From assembly GCA_964425275.1 (NCBI GenBank), contig CAYRLZ010000021.1, forward strand, positions 1-43,025: a stretch of 43,025 nt of DNA. Reading direction: 5' to 3'. The notes beneath the pieces were generated by a model. The model was not told where the DNA came from. It ran no database searches and saw only the letters and a program-made list of their open reading frames with translations. Both the position numbers and the translations under genes were made by a program. The DNA is from CAYRLZ01 sp964425275. Its GTDB lineage: Bacteria; Hydrothermota; Tepidihabitantia; Tepidihabitantales; JBDRVQ01. Positions 1-7,058 of the stretch are shown one piece after another (positions within the stretch are counted from its first letter, which is position 1; every line of letters begins with the position of its first letter).

Positions 1-922
1 AATCAATCTGACCCTTAGGGAAGGCAAGGGTTGAGCAGGACATATCCCGCATCGCTACGAATAATCCAGTAGTGCACTTGTCATTCGCATAGTATTCATC
101 ACCGTTCATTGCCGTAGAGCAGGTCATTCCAATCCAGCCAAGTCGGAAATGCGCAAAGGTATCCGGGAAGGAAACCTGAATCATTGTTCCAGGGGTATGG
201 TTGGAAACAGTAACGGTCTTATCATAATAGGCCGTGCCACCGTATTTGATTTTCATCCGGACGGTATAGGCACTATCAAATCCTCCGTAGTTATAAACTG
301 AGCATCTCGGGGTTATCGCTCCAAAGGCCGAATCTACGGTATCACCCTTTGCCGTGAATGGTAATATCTTAACCGCACCGACATTCCGATTCAGGGAGAT
401 ATCATCAAGGAGGACATAACACAATGAGTAAGTTCCACCCCGGTAGCGGAAGGCAATATAGATTTTCCCACTGTCTTTATAAGGAGAGAGGTCTACCGCC
501 CTTCTTGCCCAACTTCCACCAACGAACACGAACTGGGCAACTTGCACATAGGGTAAGGTATCCTTTCGGTCGGAACTGGTTGAGACCATTACATCAAGGG
601 ATTCATAATAGGAACTAGAGTAGCCGCGGGTCCAGAAGATGAGTGAATCTCCCTCCCGAATCGTATCAATCCTTGGAGTAATCAACCAGTCATTGTCCGT
701 ATTAGCCGTTGTCCCCGGACAGGAAGCCGAGACTGGTGGTGAGTGGTTAGTTGTAGATGTGGTCCACCTCTCTGTGGTATTAGTCCCAAATTGCATCGTA
801 TCCCAATCAACCGGTGGAAAGGGAGCACTCATGAACTCTTCGTATAGACCGCTGAGGATTTGAGCGCTGAGGATGCCAAATAGACCACAAAGGATTATAA
901 TTATTGCGCTTCTTTTAAGCAT
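1..922 (-). CDS. Secreted choice-of-anchor J / CARDB-repeat surface protein (5' part; runs off window)
   Basis: Translating the minus strand from ATG at 922 gives an uninterrupted frame to base 1, so the C-terminus lies outside the window. The start follows a good Shine-Dalgarno (AGGAGG, 5 nt spacing). Residues 1-21 are a signal peptide (MLKRSAIIIILCGLFGILSA). Residues about 28-185 match the choice-of-anchor J (cleaved adhesin) pattern, including PFPPVDWDTM, NDWLITPRI and a terminal LLDDISLNR. A first CARDB-like repeat follows (NVGAVKILPF, TPRCSVYNYGG, TVRMKIKYGG, a CST box and YANDKCTTG), and a second begins at the edge (KGQID). The leader and domain order match the gene at 12226-15969, so the two are paralogues. 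Probable role: cell-surface or extracellular adhesin; the ligand is unknown. Family assignment is firm, function is inferred. Confidence 0.88.
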   Translation of the reverse strand, partial: MLKRSAIIIILCGLFGILSAQILSGLYEEFMSAPFPPVDWDTMQFGTNTTERWTTSTTNHSPPVSASCPGTTANTDNDWLITPRIDTIREGDSLIFWTRGYSSSYYESLDVMVSTSSDRKDTLPYVQVAQFVFVGGSWARRAVDLSPYKDSGKIYIAFRYRGGTYSLCYVLLDDISLNRNVGAVKILPFTAKGDTVDSAFGAITPRCSVYNYGGFDSAYTVRMKIKYGGTAYYDKTVTVSNHTPGTMIQVSFPDTFAHFRLGWIGMTCSTAMNGDEYYANDKCTTGLFVAMRDMSCSTLAFPKGQID

Positions 923-1137
923 CTTTTCCTCCTATTTTGGTGGAATTGGAAAATAAAACTCTCTCCCTCCACCACTGAAAGAGAGCCTAGGGTAGAAATT
1001 AATCTCCGAATGCCTGCCACCCCAAGACAGGCAATCGCTGGTAAGAGAAAAGTGAACCGGGCATCCGGAATTTTCTGCCCGAAGGTTATAAAGAAATCCT
1101 CACCTCTCTTCTTACCGGTTCTTTTTCTTAAATTCAT
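901..1137 (-). CDS. Possible 78-aa upstream ORF overlapping the start of the surface-protein gene
   Basis: A 78-codon frame lies entirely in the leader of the 922 gene and ends 19 nt inside it. Its ATG follows GAGGG closely and sits about 27 nt downstream of the predicted transcription start. The peptide is basic at its N-terminus with a hydrophobic stretch near residues 29-41 (FTFLLPAIACLGV). I recognise no family. The paralogous gene at 15969 also has an upstream ORF that overlaps its start, which favours translational coupling, but the peptide sequences are only weakly alike (SLSVVEGE versus SAVVERKK). It may instead be a fortuitous frame through a structured leader. Confidence 0.3.
   Translation of the reverse strand: MNLRKRTGKKRGEDFFITFGQKIPDARFTFLLPAIACLGVAGIRRLISTLGSLSVVEGESFIFQFHQNRRKRCLKEAQ
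959..985 (-). promoter_or_regulatory. Leader hairpin with GGTGGA loop
   Basis: On the minus-strand RNA, 9-nt arms CTCTCTTTC and GGGAGAGAG (with G-U pairs) enclose the 9-nt loop AGTGGTGGA. It lies 37-63 nt upstream of the start codon of the surface-protein gene. The same loop core, GGTGGA, appears in hairpins upstream of both other CARDB genes in the window (16051-16103 and 16286-16313). Confidence 0.45.
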
Positions 1138-1250
1138 TATCCCTCTTTTCCCAGTTTTGTTTTAACCCTTATTATACAAAAACCAAATAAAAAGTCAAGG
1201 GGATTGGAGTTTAAGGCTTTTATCCGGTCTATTTTCCTGCCGTCAACCAT
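1137..1250 (-). CDS. Possible 37-aa leader ORF
   Basis: An ATG at 1250 follows a good ribosome-binding site (TAGGAGAGAAA) and opens a 37-codon frame beginning MVDGRKIDRIKALNSN. Its TAA overlaps the ATG of the 78-codon frame as TAATG, the usual geometry of coupled genes. The promoter at 1171-1198 lies inside it. No family is recognised; small size and lack of a homologue keep confidence low. Confidence 0.25.
   Translation of the reverse strand: MVDGRKIDRIKALNSNPLDFLFGFCIIRVKTKLGKEG
1171..1198 (-). promoter_or_regulatory. sigma70-type promoter for the surface-protein gene at 922
   Basis: Reading the minus strand: TTGACT (1198-1193), a 16-nt spacer and TATAAT (1176-1171). Predicted transcription start is near 1164, giving a leader of about 240 nt to the ATG at 922. 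It is the last of three minus-strand promoters of the same form in 250 nt. Confidence 0.7.
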
Positions 1251-1285
1251 TTTCTCTCCTACTCAGAAAAATCTCAGTCTGGCTT

Positions 1286-1313
1286 ATTATACCATAAAAT
1301 AAAAAAAAGTCAA
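1286..1313 (-). promoter_or_regulatory. sigma70-type promoter, middle of three tandem copies
   Basis: Minus strand: TTGACT (1313-1308), 16-nt spacer, TATAAT (1291-1286). The transcript would start near 1279 and reach the 37-codon ORF at 1250 first. Confidence 0.65.
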
Positions 1314-1347
1314 GTGCTTTTTTAGTTTTATCCCAAATTTCTCATTT

Positions 1348-1389
1348 CCGTATTTTATTATTCATCTCTTCGGTCCTTCCCGGTCTTAT
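1348..1389 (-). repeat. 42-nt promoter-leader repeat, copy 1
   Basis: These 42 nt recur at 1968-2009 with one mismatch. Both copies start just after a minus-strand promoter (-35/-10 with N16) and read into ATGAATAATAAA. The two copies bracket hicBA, 620 nt apart in the same orientation. The RNA-sense core is GACCGGGAAGGACCGAAGAG. Confidence 0.85.
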
Positions 1390-1400
1390 GCTTAAACTCT

Positions 1401-1428
1401 ATTTTAGCAAAAGATTTAAAAAAGTCAA
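1401..1428 (-). promoter_or_regulatory. sigma70-type promoter in front of the copy-1 leader repeat
   Basis: Minus strand: TTGACT (1428-1423), 16-nt spacer, TAAAAT (1406-1401). The only short frame just downstream is MNNKIRK, starting inside the repeat; no substantial gene begins before the next promoter. It looks like a duplicated relic of the hicBA promoter region. Confidence 0.55.
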
Positions 1429-1474
1429 CTAAGTTTTTTCCACACGCAGTTTCACGAGTGATACGGGCATCGCC

Positions 1475-1702
1475 TTATTGGTTCAAAAGATTGATAAATT
1501 CATCAACTTTCAGCCCGGCTTGCCTTATAATTGCCCGTAATGTGCCACGGTCTAATTCTTTATGGTCAGGGACCACTAATTGAGTAAAAGGCTCATCGCG
1601 TCGTAAGATAATATGGCTCCCTTCCTGTCGTTTAAGATAGAAGCCCACTTTTTTTAAGGCCTTGATGCACTCCTGTCCCGAGATAACCGGGAGTTTGTTC
1701 AT
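1475..1702 (-). CDS. hicA: HicA-type mRNA interferase toxin
   Basis: This 75-residue protein matches the HicA (YcfA-like) fold: an N-terminal helix (ECIKALKKVGF), the strand with the catalytic histidine (GSHIIL, His30), the VVPDHKELDRGTL segment and a C-terminal helix. HicA toxins cleave mRNA and are held inactive by HicB. Length is typical (about 60-80 aa). Its ATG overlaps the 3' end of hicB by 4 nt, so the two are co-transcribed with the antitoxin first, the reverse of the hicA-hicB order in E. coli but common elsewhere. Confidence 0.88.
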   Translation of the reverse strand: MNKLPVISGQECIKALKKVGFYLKRQEGSHIILRRDEPFTQLVVPDHKELDRGTLRAIIRQAGLKVDEFINLLNQ

Positions 1703-1905
1703 ACAACTATCACAAAGGTTTCAAATCGCTCTTCGGGAATCGGCAGTCCATCTTCTTTTAGAGCCGTAATATATCCTCGGATTGCCTCTTGGATATTAGC
1801 AATCGCCTCCATTTTAGTCTTGCCTTGACTGATGCATCCCGGCAAACTTGGGCACTCAGCTACCCAATAACCGTCTTCACCGGGATAGAGGACTACTTCT
1901 CGCAT
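1699..1905 (-). CDS. hicB: HicB-type antitoxin (short form)
   Basis: The protein begins MREVVLYPGEDGYWVAECPS and has the HicB partial RNase H-like fold, with YWVAECPSLPGC and a KTKMEAIANIQEAI helix. I place the start at ATG 1905, five nt after AGGAGG, rather than at the GTG two codons upstream that lies in the ribosome-binding site. At 68 residues it lacks the C-terminal helix-turn-helix or ribbon-helix-helix domain of longer HicB proteins, so it probably neutralises HicA but may not bind its own promoter. Transcription is from 2023-2050 through a leader of about 110 nt. Confidence 0.87.
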   Translation of the reverse strand: MREVVLYPGEDGYWVAECPSLPGCISQGKTKMEAIANIQEAIRGYITALKEDGLPIPEERFETFVIVV

Positions 1906-1967
1906 TGCCACCTCCTAACCCAAAGTGGGACAAAAGTCCTAACATCTCTTTCTTGGCAAAATAATCT

Positions 1968-2009
1968 CCGTAATTTATTATTCATCTCTTCGGTCCTTCC
2001 CGGTCTTAT
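1968..2009 (-). repeat. 42-nt promoter-leader repeat, copy 2 (hicBA leader)
   Basis: This is the second copy of the 1348-1389 repeat (41/42 identical), directly downstream of the hicBA promoter. Here the embedded ATG opens a 30-codon frame (MNNKLRRLFCQERD...) that runs past the hicB start in another frame. Confidence 0.85.
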
Positions 2010-2022
2010 TTTATTAAAATCT

Positions 2023-2050
2023 ATTATAACAAAAATTTAAGAAAAGTCAA
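2023..2050 (-). promoter_or_regulatory. sigma70-type promoter of hicBA
   Basis: Minus strand: TTGACT (2050-2045), 16-nt spacer, TATAAT (2028-2023). It sits directly beyond the end of the kor operon, with no obvious terminator hairpin between them. Confidence 0.75.
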
Positions 2051-2076
2051 CAGCAATCCCCACCGCAATCAATCCT

Positions 2077-2616
2077 CTAAGTTACCATCTCATAACCAAT
2101 TTCTAAGGCGGTTAAATTCGTTTTTAGGTGATGAGGCGGAACCCTCTTGCCGACCGCCATCTTTAAAAAATCTATTTGGGCGATGTGGTATTCGGAAGAG
2201 AAAATCTTAGAAAGAGCCCCCAAGAGGATGACATTGGCGAAGAGTTCTTGACCGAATCGCTCTCGGGCGGTTTGGGAAAAGGGAAGACCCTTCACTCTCT
2301 TATTCATTTCAAATCGCCTCACATAGAAACTGTCCAGAAGAATTAACCCATCTTCGCTCACCTCTTTGTGATAATCATCATAGGCCTCCTGGGAGAGACA
2401 AGCCAATAGGTCAATATCTCTTGCCTTGGGGAATAGAATCGGCAAACTACTAATGATAACATCCGAACGAGAAGAACCACCCCTGGCCTCCGGTCCATAG
2501 TTCTGGGTCTGGACAACATATTTCCCTTCATAGACACCACAGGTCTCCGCTAAGATTATCCCGGCCAGGATTAAACCTTGACCACCCGCGCCCGCTAACC
2601 TCACCTCAATTCGCAT
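2077..2616 (-). CDS. korC: 2-oxoglutarate:ferredoxin oxidoreductase, gamma subunit
   Basis: A 179-residue protein of the gamma-domain family of 2-oxoacid:ferredoxin oxidoreductases: IEVRLAGAGGQGLILAG glycine-rich start, YGPEARGGSSRSDVIIS near residues 41-57, and a central acidic segment. The gamma domain helps bind CoA and assemble the complex. It is the last gene of sucC-sucD-korD-korA-korB-korC; its ATG lies 16 nt inside korB. 2-Oxoglutarate is preferred over pyruvate as substrate because of the adjacent succinyl-CoA synthetase; the sequence alone does not decide this. Confidence 0.9.
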   Translation of the reverse strand: MRIEVRLAGAGGQGLILAGIILAETCGVYEGKYVVQTQNYGPEARGGSSRSDVIISSLPILFPKARDIDLLACLSQEAYDDYHKEVSEDGLILLDSFYVRRFEMNKRVKGLPFSQTARERFGQELFANVILLGALSKIFSSEYHIAQIDFLKMAVGKRVPPHHLKTNLTALEIGYEMVT

Positions 2617-3437
2617 CGCCGACCGCTCCCATTAAGATGAATGCCGGTTTGCTCTTTGTAACTCTTTAAGAAGTCATTGGCCTCGGTCTCATACAAAACA
2701 CCAATCACCATCTTATCTTCTGGGGTCTTCCCTTCTTTTAAGGTCTTTATCTCAACCGCCTTTTTCTTAAAATATTCTAACATCGCGACCCCATCCCCGA
2801 TGCGGTTGACCCGACCGAAGAAGGTTGGGCACTGGGTTATAACCTCAACAATGGAAAAGCCCTTTTTGGTAATTGCCTTTTTTATCATACTCCGTAGATG
2901 CATCGTATGATAGGTCGTTGTCCGGGCAAAGAAGACCGCACCGGCCGCTTTACTCAATTCAAAGATATTAAACTCCCTCTCCGGATTCTTATAAGGTGTG
3001 GTCAGGCTTAATCTCCCTTGGGGGGTAGTTGGTGATACCTGGCCACCGGTCATTCCGTAATTGAAGTTATTGACAATGATACAGGTCAAATCAATGTTGC
3101 GCCTTGCGGCGTGGATAAAATGGGAGAGACCAATCGCCAGAATGTCGCCATCGCCACCAATCACGATAACCTCCATATCCGGTCTCGCTAACTTGACGCC
3201 GGTCGCGGCCGGAAGCGCCCGACCGTGTAAGGTATGAAATGTATCACAGTCTAAATAGCCTGGAATCCTTGAAGAACAGCCAATCCCTGAGACAACGCAG
3301 ATATCTTCGTTTCGTAGTTTCAAATCGGAAAAGGCAAAGACTAGCTGTTTCATTATCGTCCCGATGCCACAACCCGGACAGAGGATATGAGGAAACCGGC
3401 CATCCATCCTTAGATAGTTAAGAACCTCTGCCTTCAT
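2601..3437 (-). CDS. korB: 2-oxoglutarate:ferredoxin oxidoreductase, beta (TPP-binding) subunit
   Basis: 278 residues. The CPGCG motif near residue 20 belongs to the Fe-S/TPP-binding region of beta subunits. The thiamine diphosphate/Mg site is visible as VIGGDGDILAIG near residue 90, followed by NNFNYGMTGGQVSPTT. With the alpha subunit it decarboxylates the 2-oxoacid and passes electrons to ferredoxin. It overlaps korA by 4 nt (ATGA) and korC by 16 nt, indicating tight translational coupling. Length is normal. Confidence 0.93.
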   Translation of the reverse strand: MKAEVLNYLRMDGRFPHILCPGCGIGTIMKQLVFAFSDLKLRNEDICVVSGIGCSSRIPGYLDCDTFHTLHGRALPAATGVKLARPDMEVIVIGGDGDILAIGLSHFIHAARRNIDLTCIIVNNFNYGMTGGQVSPTTPQGRLSLTTPYKNPEREFNIFELSKAAGAVFFARTTTYHTMHLRSMIKKAITKKGFSIVEVITQCPTFFGRVNRIGDGVAMLEYFKKKAVEIKTLKEGKTPEDKMVIGVLYETEANDFLKSYKEQTGIHLNGSGRRCELR

Positions 3438-4552
3438 AAGACCGAGAGAATATCCTCGGGTGTTATCATCTCGCCGTCCACCCGATTCACCGGGATAACT
3501 TGAATATCCGGACTGATTGCCCGTTCAATCTCACCCTGCAACTGCCCTTGATTCATTTCACAGACGACAACTTTTAGAGCACTGCGCAGCAATTCCTTAA
3601 GCCTTCGCTCGGGAAAGGGCCAGATGACCCGAAATCGGAGAAGACCAAGCGGTTTATTCTTTTCCTTTTCGTAAATAACCTTGGCCTCCTTTGCCGCCCG
3701 TGCCACACTGCCATAAGAAATAAGGCAGACCTCAGAGCCGATATCAGAAAATTCCCAATCCCAGCCGACAAACATCGCCAAATTATCATAAACCTTGCGC
3801 CGCAGTCGCTCCATCTTCCAGGCGATAACCTCTGGGTCATTGGTGGGGAAACCATCCGGGCGATGAGTAAGACCGGAGATGTGAATCCGATAGCCTTCAC
3901 CAAAAGCGGCAAACTCGGCACCGTAATTGGTCTCATCGCCGTAATGGAGATATTCCTCTTTTGATTTCTTTCTTCGCTTCGGGGAATAAACCTCTACCTC
4001 TTCCGGAACATCAATCACCTCCCGCATATGCCCGACAATCTCATCGGTCAGTAAAATCACCGGCATCCGAAGGTACTCTGAGAGATTAATCGCTTTCACC
4101 GTGAAGTAGAAAGACTCCTCAACACCCTCCGGATATAAAACGACCGCTGGGTGGTCACCGTGGGTCCCCCATCTTGCCTGCATCACATCACCTTGGGCGG
4201 GTTTGGTTGGTAGTCCGGTGGCCGGTCCACCGCGCTGGACATTGACCACAAGACAAGGAATCTCCGCCATACAGGCATAGCCAATCCCTTCCTGCATTAA
4301 TGAAAAACCCGGTCCTGAGGTAGCGGTCATCGCCTTTGTTCCGGCGGCCCGTGCCCCAATCACCGCATTGACCGAGGCAATCTCATCCTCCATCTGGAGA
4401 AAAAGACCGCCGTGCTTAGGTAGTTCTCGGGCCATAAACTCGGCAATCTCTGTCGAAGGGGTTATCGGATAGCCGGCAAAAAACCTCACCCCGGCCTTTA
4501 TCGCGGCTAAGGCTACGGCTTCGTTTCCGGAAAGTAGTCGCCTCTCCCCCAT
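3434..4552 (-). CDS. korA: 2-oxoglutarate:ferredoxin oxidoreductase, alpha subunit
   Basis: 372 residues from the ATG at 4552 (MGERRLLSGNEAVALAAIKA). The frame is open another 32 codons upstream, but that stretch lies over korD, whose stop overlaps this ATG as TAATG, so I reject the longer start. The pyrimidine-binding domain shows GYPITPSTEIAEFMA, MEDEIASVNAVIGARAAG and ATSGPGFSLMQEGIG. The C-terminal domain carries LISYGSVARAAKEA and VVCEMNQGQLQGEI. Acts in the cytoplasm with KorB, KorC and the KorD ferredoxin-type subunit. Confidence 0.93.
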   Translation of the reverse strand: MGERRLLSGNEAVALAAIKAGVRFFAGYPITPSTEIAEFMARELPKHGGLFLQMEDEIASVNAVIGARAAGTKAMTATSGPGFSLMQEGIGYACMAEIPCLVVNVQRGGPATGLPTKPAQGDVMQARWGTHGDHPAVVLYPEGVEESFYFTVKAINLSEYLRMPVILLTDEIVGHMREVIDVPEEVEVYSPKRRKKSKEEYLHYGDETNYGAEFAAFGEGYRIHISGLTHRPDGFPTNDPEVIAWKMERLRRKVYDNLAMFVGWDWEFSDIGSEVCLISYGSVARAAKEAKVIYEKEKNKPLGLLRFRVIWPFPERRLKELLRSALKVVVCEMNQGQLQGEIERAISPDIQVIPVNRVDGEMITPEDILSVL

Positions 4553-4815
4553 TATTTCTTCTCTTCTACCTCTTCTTTTTTCTTCCCCTTTTCTACTGAG
4601 ATGGCGAAGTCCGGGCAGAGAAGTTCGCAGACAAGACAACCGATACAATTATCAGGTCGGAGAACCTCAACCTTTAAATCTTCACCCAATCCTAAGGTTT
4701 GGGTCGGACAGAAATTGATACATATCCCGCAACTCTTACAAAATTCCTTCACAATAAATATCTTATGCCCCTTTTTGGTTAGCGTAGTCTTTTCTTTTGG
4801 GTAGACCTTTTTCAC
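4552..4815 (-). CDS. korD: 2-oxoglutarate:ferredoxin oxidoreductase, delta (4Fe-4S ferredoxin-like) subunit
   Basis: 87 residues with two complete 4Fe-4S motifs: CKSCGICINFCP (about residues 26-37) and CIGCLVCELLCP (about 58-69). It transfers electrons from the catalytic subunits to free ferredoxin. The C-terminus is a lysine/glutamate tail. The ATG overlaps the sucD stop by 4 nt, tying the oxidoreductase to succinyl-CoA synthetase in one transcript. Confidence 0.92.
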   Translation of the reverse strand: MKKVYPKEKTTLTKKGHKIFIVKEFCKSCGICINFCPTQTLGLGEDLKVEVLRPDNCIGCLVCELLCPDFAISVEKGKKKEEVEEKK

Positions 4816-5681
4816 GGCTGTCTTTCTTGGAGGAGCCTCACCACTTCTGACGGTTCAAAGAAGACCTCAATGCCGGCGAGTTGAAATGCCTGAATCTTTT
4901 CCTCTGCGGTTCCTCTCCCCTGCATAATTATTGCCCCGGCGTGTCCCATCCGCTTTTCGGGTGGGGCGGTCCGACCGGCAATAAAACCGAAGACCGGCTT
5001 TTTAATATATTTGGCCACATAGCGCGCCGCCCTCTCTTCATCATCGCCCCCAATCTCACCGACCAGAACAATCGCCTTCGTCTCCTCATCCTGGGCAAAG
5101 AGTTTCAGACAGTCAATAAAATCCATCCCCTTAATTGGGTCGCCACCAATCCCAACGACTGATGAACATCCTATTCCACTTTCCGAGATATGATAGGCGA
5201 TTTCGTAGGTCAATGTCCCAGAACGCGAGACGATACCACAACCCCCCTTTTTGAAAAACTGGGCCGGCATAATCCCAACCTTTGCCTCACCCGGATTTAT
5301 CACCCCCGGGGAGTTTGGTCCTAAAAGACGGGTTCGCCTTGTGCCTAAATAGGCCTTTATCTTCATCATCTCATGCACTGGGATACCTTCGGTAATCACA
5401 ACAATCAGGGAAATCCCGGCATCGGCCGCCTCATAGATGGCATCCGCGGCGAAAGGCGCCGGGACAAAAATTATTGAGGTGTCAACATCTTCCTTTTTCT
5501 TTGCCTCAAAGACCGTGTTAAATACCGGGATACCAAAAAGATTACTGCCACCCTTTTTTGGGCTGACACCGGCGCAAATATTTGTCCCATACCTTATCAT
5601 CTCTTGGGTATGAAAACTGCCATCCCGACCAGTTATCCCTTGAACTAAAACCCTTGATTCTTTATTGATTAAAATTCCCAT
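4812..5681 (-). CDS. sucD: Succinate-CoA ligase, alpha subunit
   Basis: 289 residues, the usual length. The N-terminal CoA-binding Rossmann domain shows VLVQGITGRDGSFHTQEM and GVSPKKGG. The active-site phosphohistidine is in MGHAGAII (about residue 246). It catalyses succinyl-CoA + NDP + Pi to succinate + CoA + NTP with SucC. It follows sucC after a 158-nt gap filled by a palindromic repeat (5690-5800) and overlaps korD by 4 nt. Confidence 0.95.
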   Translation of the reverse strand: MGILINKESRVLVQGITGRDGSFHTQEMIRYGTNICAGVSPKKGGSNLFGIPVFNTVFEAKKKEDVDTSIIFVPAPFAADAIYEAADAGISLIVVITEGIPVHEMMKIKAYLGTRRTRLLGPNSPGVINPGEAKVGIMPAQFFKKGGCGIVSRSGTLTYEIAYHISESGIGCSSVVGIGGDPIKGMDFIDCLKLFAQDEETKAIVLVGEIGGDDEERAARYVAKYIKKPVFGFIAGRTAPPEKRMGHAGAIIMQGRGTAEEKIQAFQLAGIEVFFEPSEVVRLLQERQP

Positions 5682-5689
5682 ATGAAAAA

Positions 5690-5800
5690 ATGATTACGGC
5701 GATAATAAAAAAGATGATTACAACGATTAAAAAACAACCGATGTTGGCGATACCTTATCATCGCTGTCATCGCCACCGCCCTTCTATCGTTGACATCGTT
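5690..5800. repeat. GATTAC/CGATAA palindromic element between sucC and sucD
   Basis: About 110 nt made of short related modules, first direct (ATGATTACGGCGATAA at 5690, GATGATTACAACGATTAA, CCGATGTTGGCGATA) and then inverted (TATCATCGCTGTCATCGCC, TATCGTTGACATCGTT). It is a diverged relative of the elements at 10402-10481 and 11396-11475. It fills most of the gap between sucC and sucD, so it would be transcribed as a long folded RNA inside the operon. Confidence 0.65.
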
Positions 5801-5839
5801 CTTTTGGGTGGTTTCATTTATGAATTAAGAATACCCATA

Positions 5840-6994
5840 TTACTGGTGAGTCAATTCGCTTGCCCTTTTTACCGCCTCTTTCATCGTGTCAAGAAATAAG
5901 ACCGGTTTACCTTCAAGCATTGCCCTTGCCTTATCCTGATTGGTGCCGACGAGACGGCAGACAATCGGCGGTATACTTCTTTTCTCCGCTAAGAAATCTA
6001 ATATCCCCTGCGCCACATCATCACAACGGGTAATCCCGCCAAAGATATTAATTAGGATTACCTTTATCTTATCATCTCGGCTAATTATCTCTAAGGCCTT
6101 TTTTGTCTTTTGCGGTGAGGAAGAGCCACCGATATCTAAGAAATTGGCCGCCCTTGCCCCATATTTATTTATCAAATCCAAGGTGGCCATTGCCAATCCG
6201 GCGCCGTTGACGATTGAACCAATCTCACCCTCTAATTTGACATAAGAGAGCCCTTCCCTTTTTGCCTCCAACTCGGTCGGGTCTTGCTGTATCTCGTATT
6301 CCATCCAATCCTTATGCCGAAATCGGGCATTATCATCCAGGAGGATTTTGGCATCTAAGGCAATAAAATTCCCAAATCCCTTAGTCAATACTAAGGGATT
6401 AATCTCTACCAAATTAGCCTCATAATCAAAAAAGACCTTAACTAAGGCAGAAAGGATAGACAAGAACTGTTCCGAATAGGCATCTCCCTTATCCCCCGGA
6501 ACCACTTCTTCGGAAAAGAGGCGAAAGATAATACCCCGAGCCTTATAAGGCAAAAGCCCTAAGAAAGGGTCAATCTCTTCTTTGATTATACTCTTCGGTT
6601 TTTTTTGGGCAATCTCTTCAATATCCATACCACCAGCCAGTGAGGCAAGGATTATTGGCTTGGCAATACTCCTATCTAAAACGACACTCAAATATAATTC
6701 CCGCTCATACTCCACCTTTTCCGAGATTAGAACCTTCTCCACTAGCTCGCCCTTAATTCTTAGAGAAAAGACTTCCTCTAAATTCTTTGGCAAGTCCTCT
6801 TCTCTCTCTACCAGTTTCACCCCTCCGGCCTTCCCTCTGCCGCCAACCAAAACCTGAGCCTTCAGGACACAAGGGAATCCAATCTCGGAAATTACCCTAA
6901 GACCTTCGTCAATTGAGGTAATCAATCTCTCTTTCGGACAAGGGATATTGTATCGCCGAAAGATTTCCTTCGCCTGAAATTCATATAACTTCAT
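5840..6994 (-). CDS. sucC: Succinate-CoA ligase, beta subunit (ATP-grasp)
   Basis: 384 residues, matching the family length of about 385-400. It starts MKLYEFQAKEIFRRY, with the ATP-grasp nucleotide-binding segment (LKAQVLVGGRGKAGGVKLVE), the metal-ligand region (NLVEINPLVLT) and the C-terminal GAGLAMATLDLI and NIFGGITRCDDVAQGI motifs. First gene of the operon. The promoter at 7001-7028 ends 6 nt before the ATG, so the mRNA is predicted to be leaderless. Confidence 0.95.
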   Translation of the reverse strand: MKLYEFQAKEIFRRYNIPCPKERLITSIDEGLRVISEIGFPCVLKAQVLVGGRGKAGGVKLVEREEDLPKNLEEVFSLRIKGELVEKVLISEKVEYERELYLSVVLDRSIAKPIILASLAGGMDIEEIAQKKPKSIIKEEIDPFLGLLPYKARGIIFRLFSEEVVPGDKGDAYSEQFLSILSALVKVFFDYEANLVEINPLVLTKGFGNFIALDAKILLDDNARFRHKDWMEYEIQQDPTELEAKREGLSYVKLEGEIGSIVNGAGLAMATLDLINKYGARAANFLDIGGSSSPQKTKKALEIISRDDKIKVILINIFGGITRCDDVAQGILDFLAEKRSIPPIVCRLVGTNQDKARAMLEGKPVLFLDTMKEAVKRASELTHQ

Positions 6995-7000
6995 CCTTAT

Positions 7001-7028
7001 AGTTTACGGAATTTTTCCCAAAAGTCAA
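7001..7028 (-). promoter_or_regulatory. Promoter of the sucCD-kor operon, predicted leaderless
   Basis: Minus strand: TTGACT (7028-7023), 16-nt spacer, TAAACT (7006-7001), then 6 nt (ATAAGG) to the ATG at 6994. No Shine-Dalgarno can fit inside a transcript starting at or next to the ATG. Confidence 0.7.
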
Positions 7029-7058
7029 CTATTATAGAGATATAATGTTCTTGAGAAC

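Noticed and set aside
959..985. Known riboswitch class (c-di-GMP, TPP, SAM)
   Set aside because: I could not match the leader to the conserved cores of these riboswitches; only the hairpin loop recurs.
1348..2009. attL/attR sites of an integrated element
   Set aside because: There is no integrase and no tRNA end, and the repeats are tied to promoter-leader positions; duplication of a regulatory region is simpler.
3434..4648. 404-aa version of KorA
   Set aside because: The extra 32 N-terminal residues come from frame overlap with the ferredoxin-like korD gene and do not resemble alpha-subunit N-termini; ATG 4552 couples as TAATG.
2077..4815. Pyruvate:ferredoxin oxidoreductase
   Set aside because: Subunit sequences alone cannot exclude it, but direct operon linkage and overlap with sucD favours 2-oxoglutarate as substrate.
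5690..5899. 69-codon plus-strand ORF in the sucC-sucD gap
   Set aside because: It is a read-through of the palindromic element into antisense sucC, with no ribosome-binding site or conserved feature.
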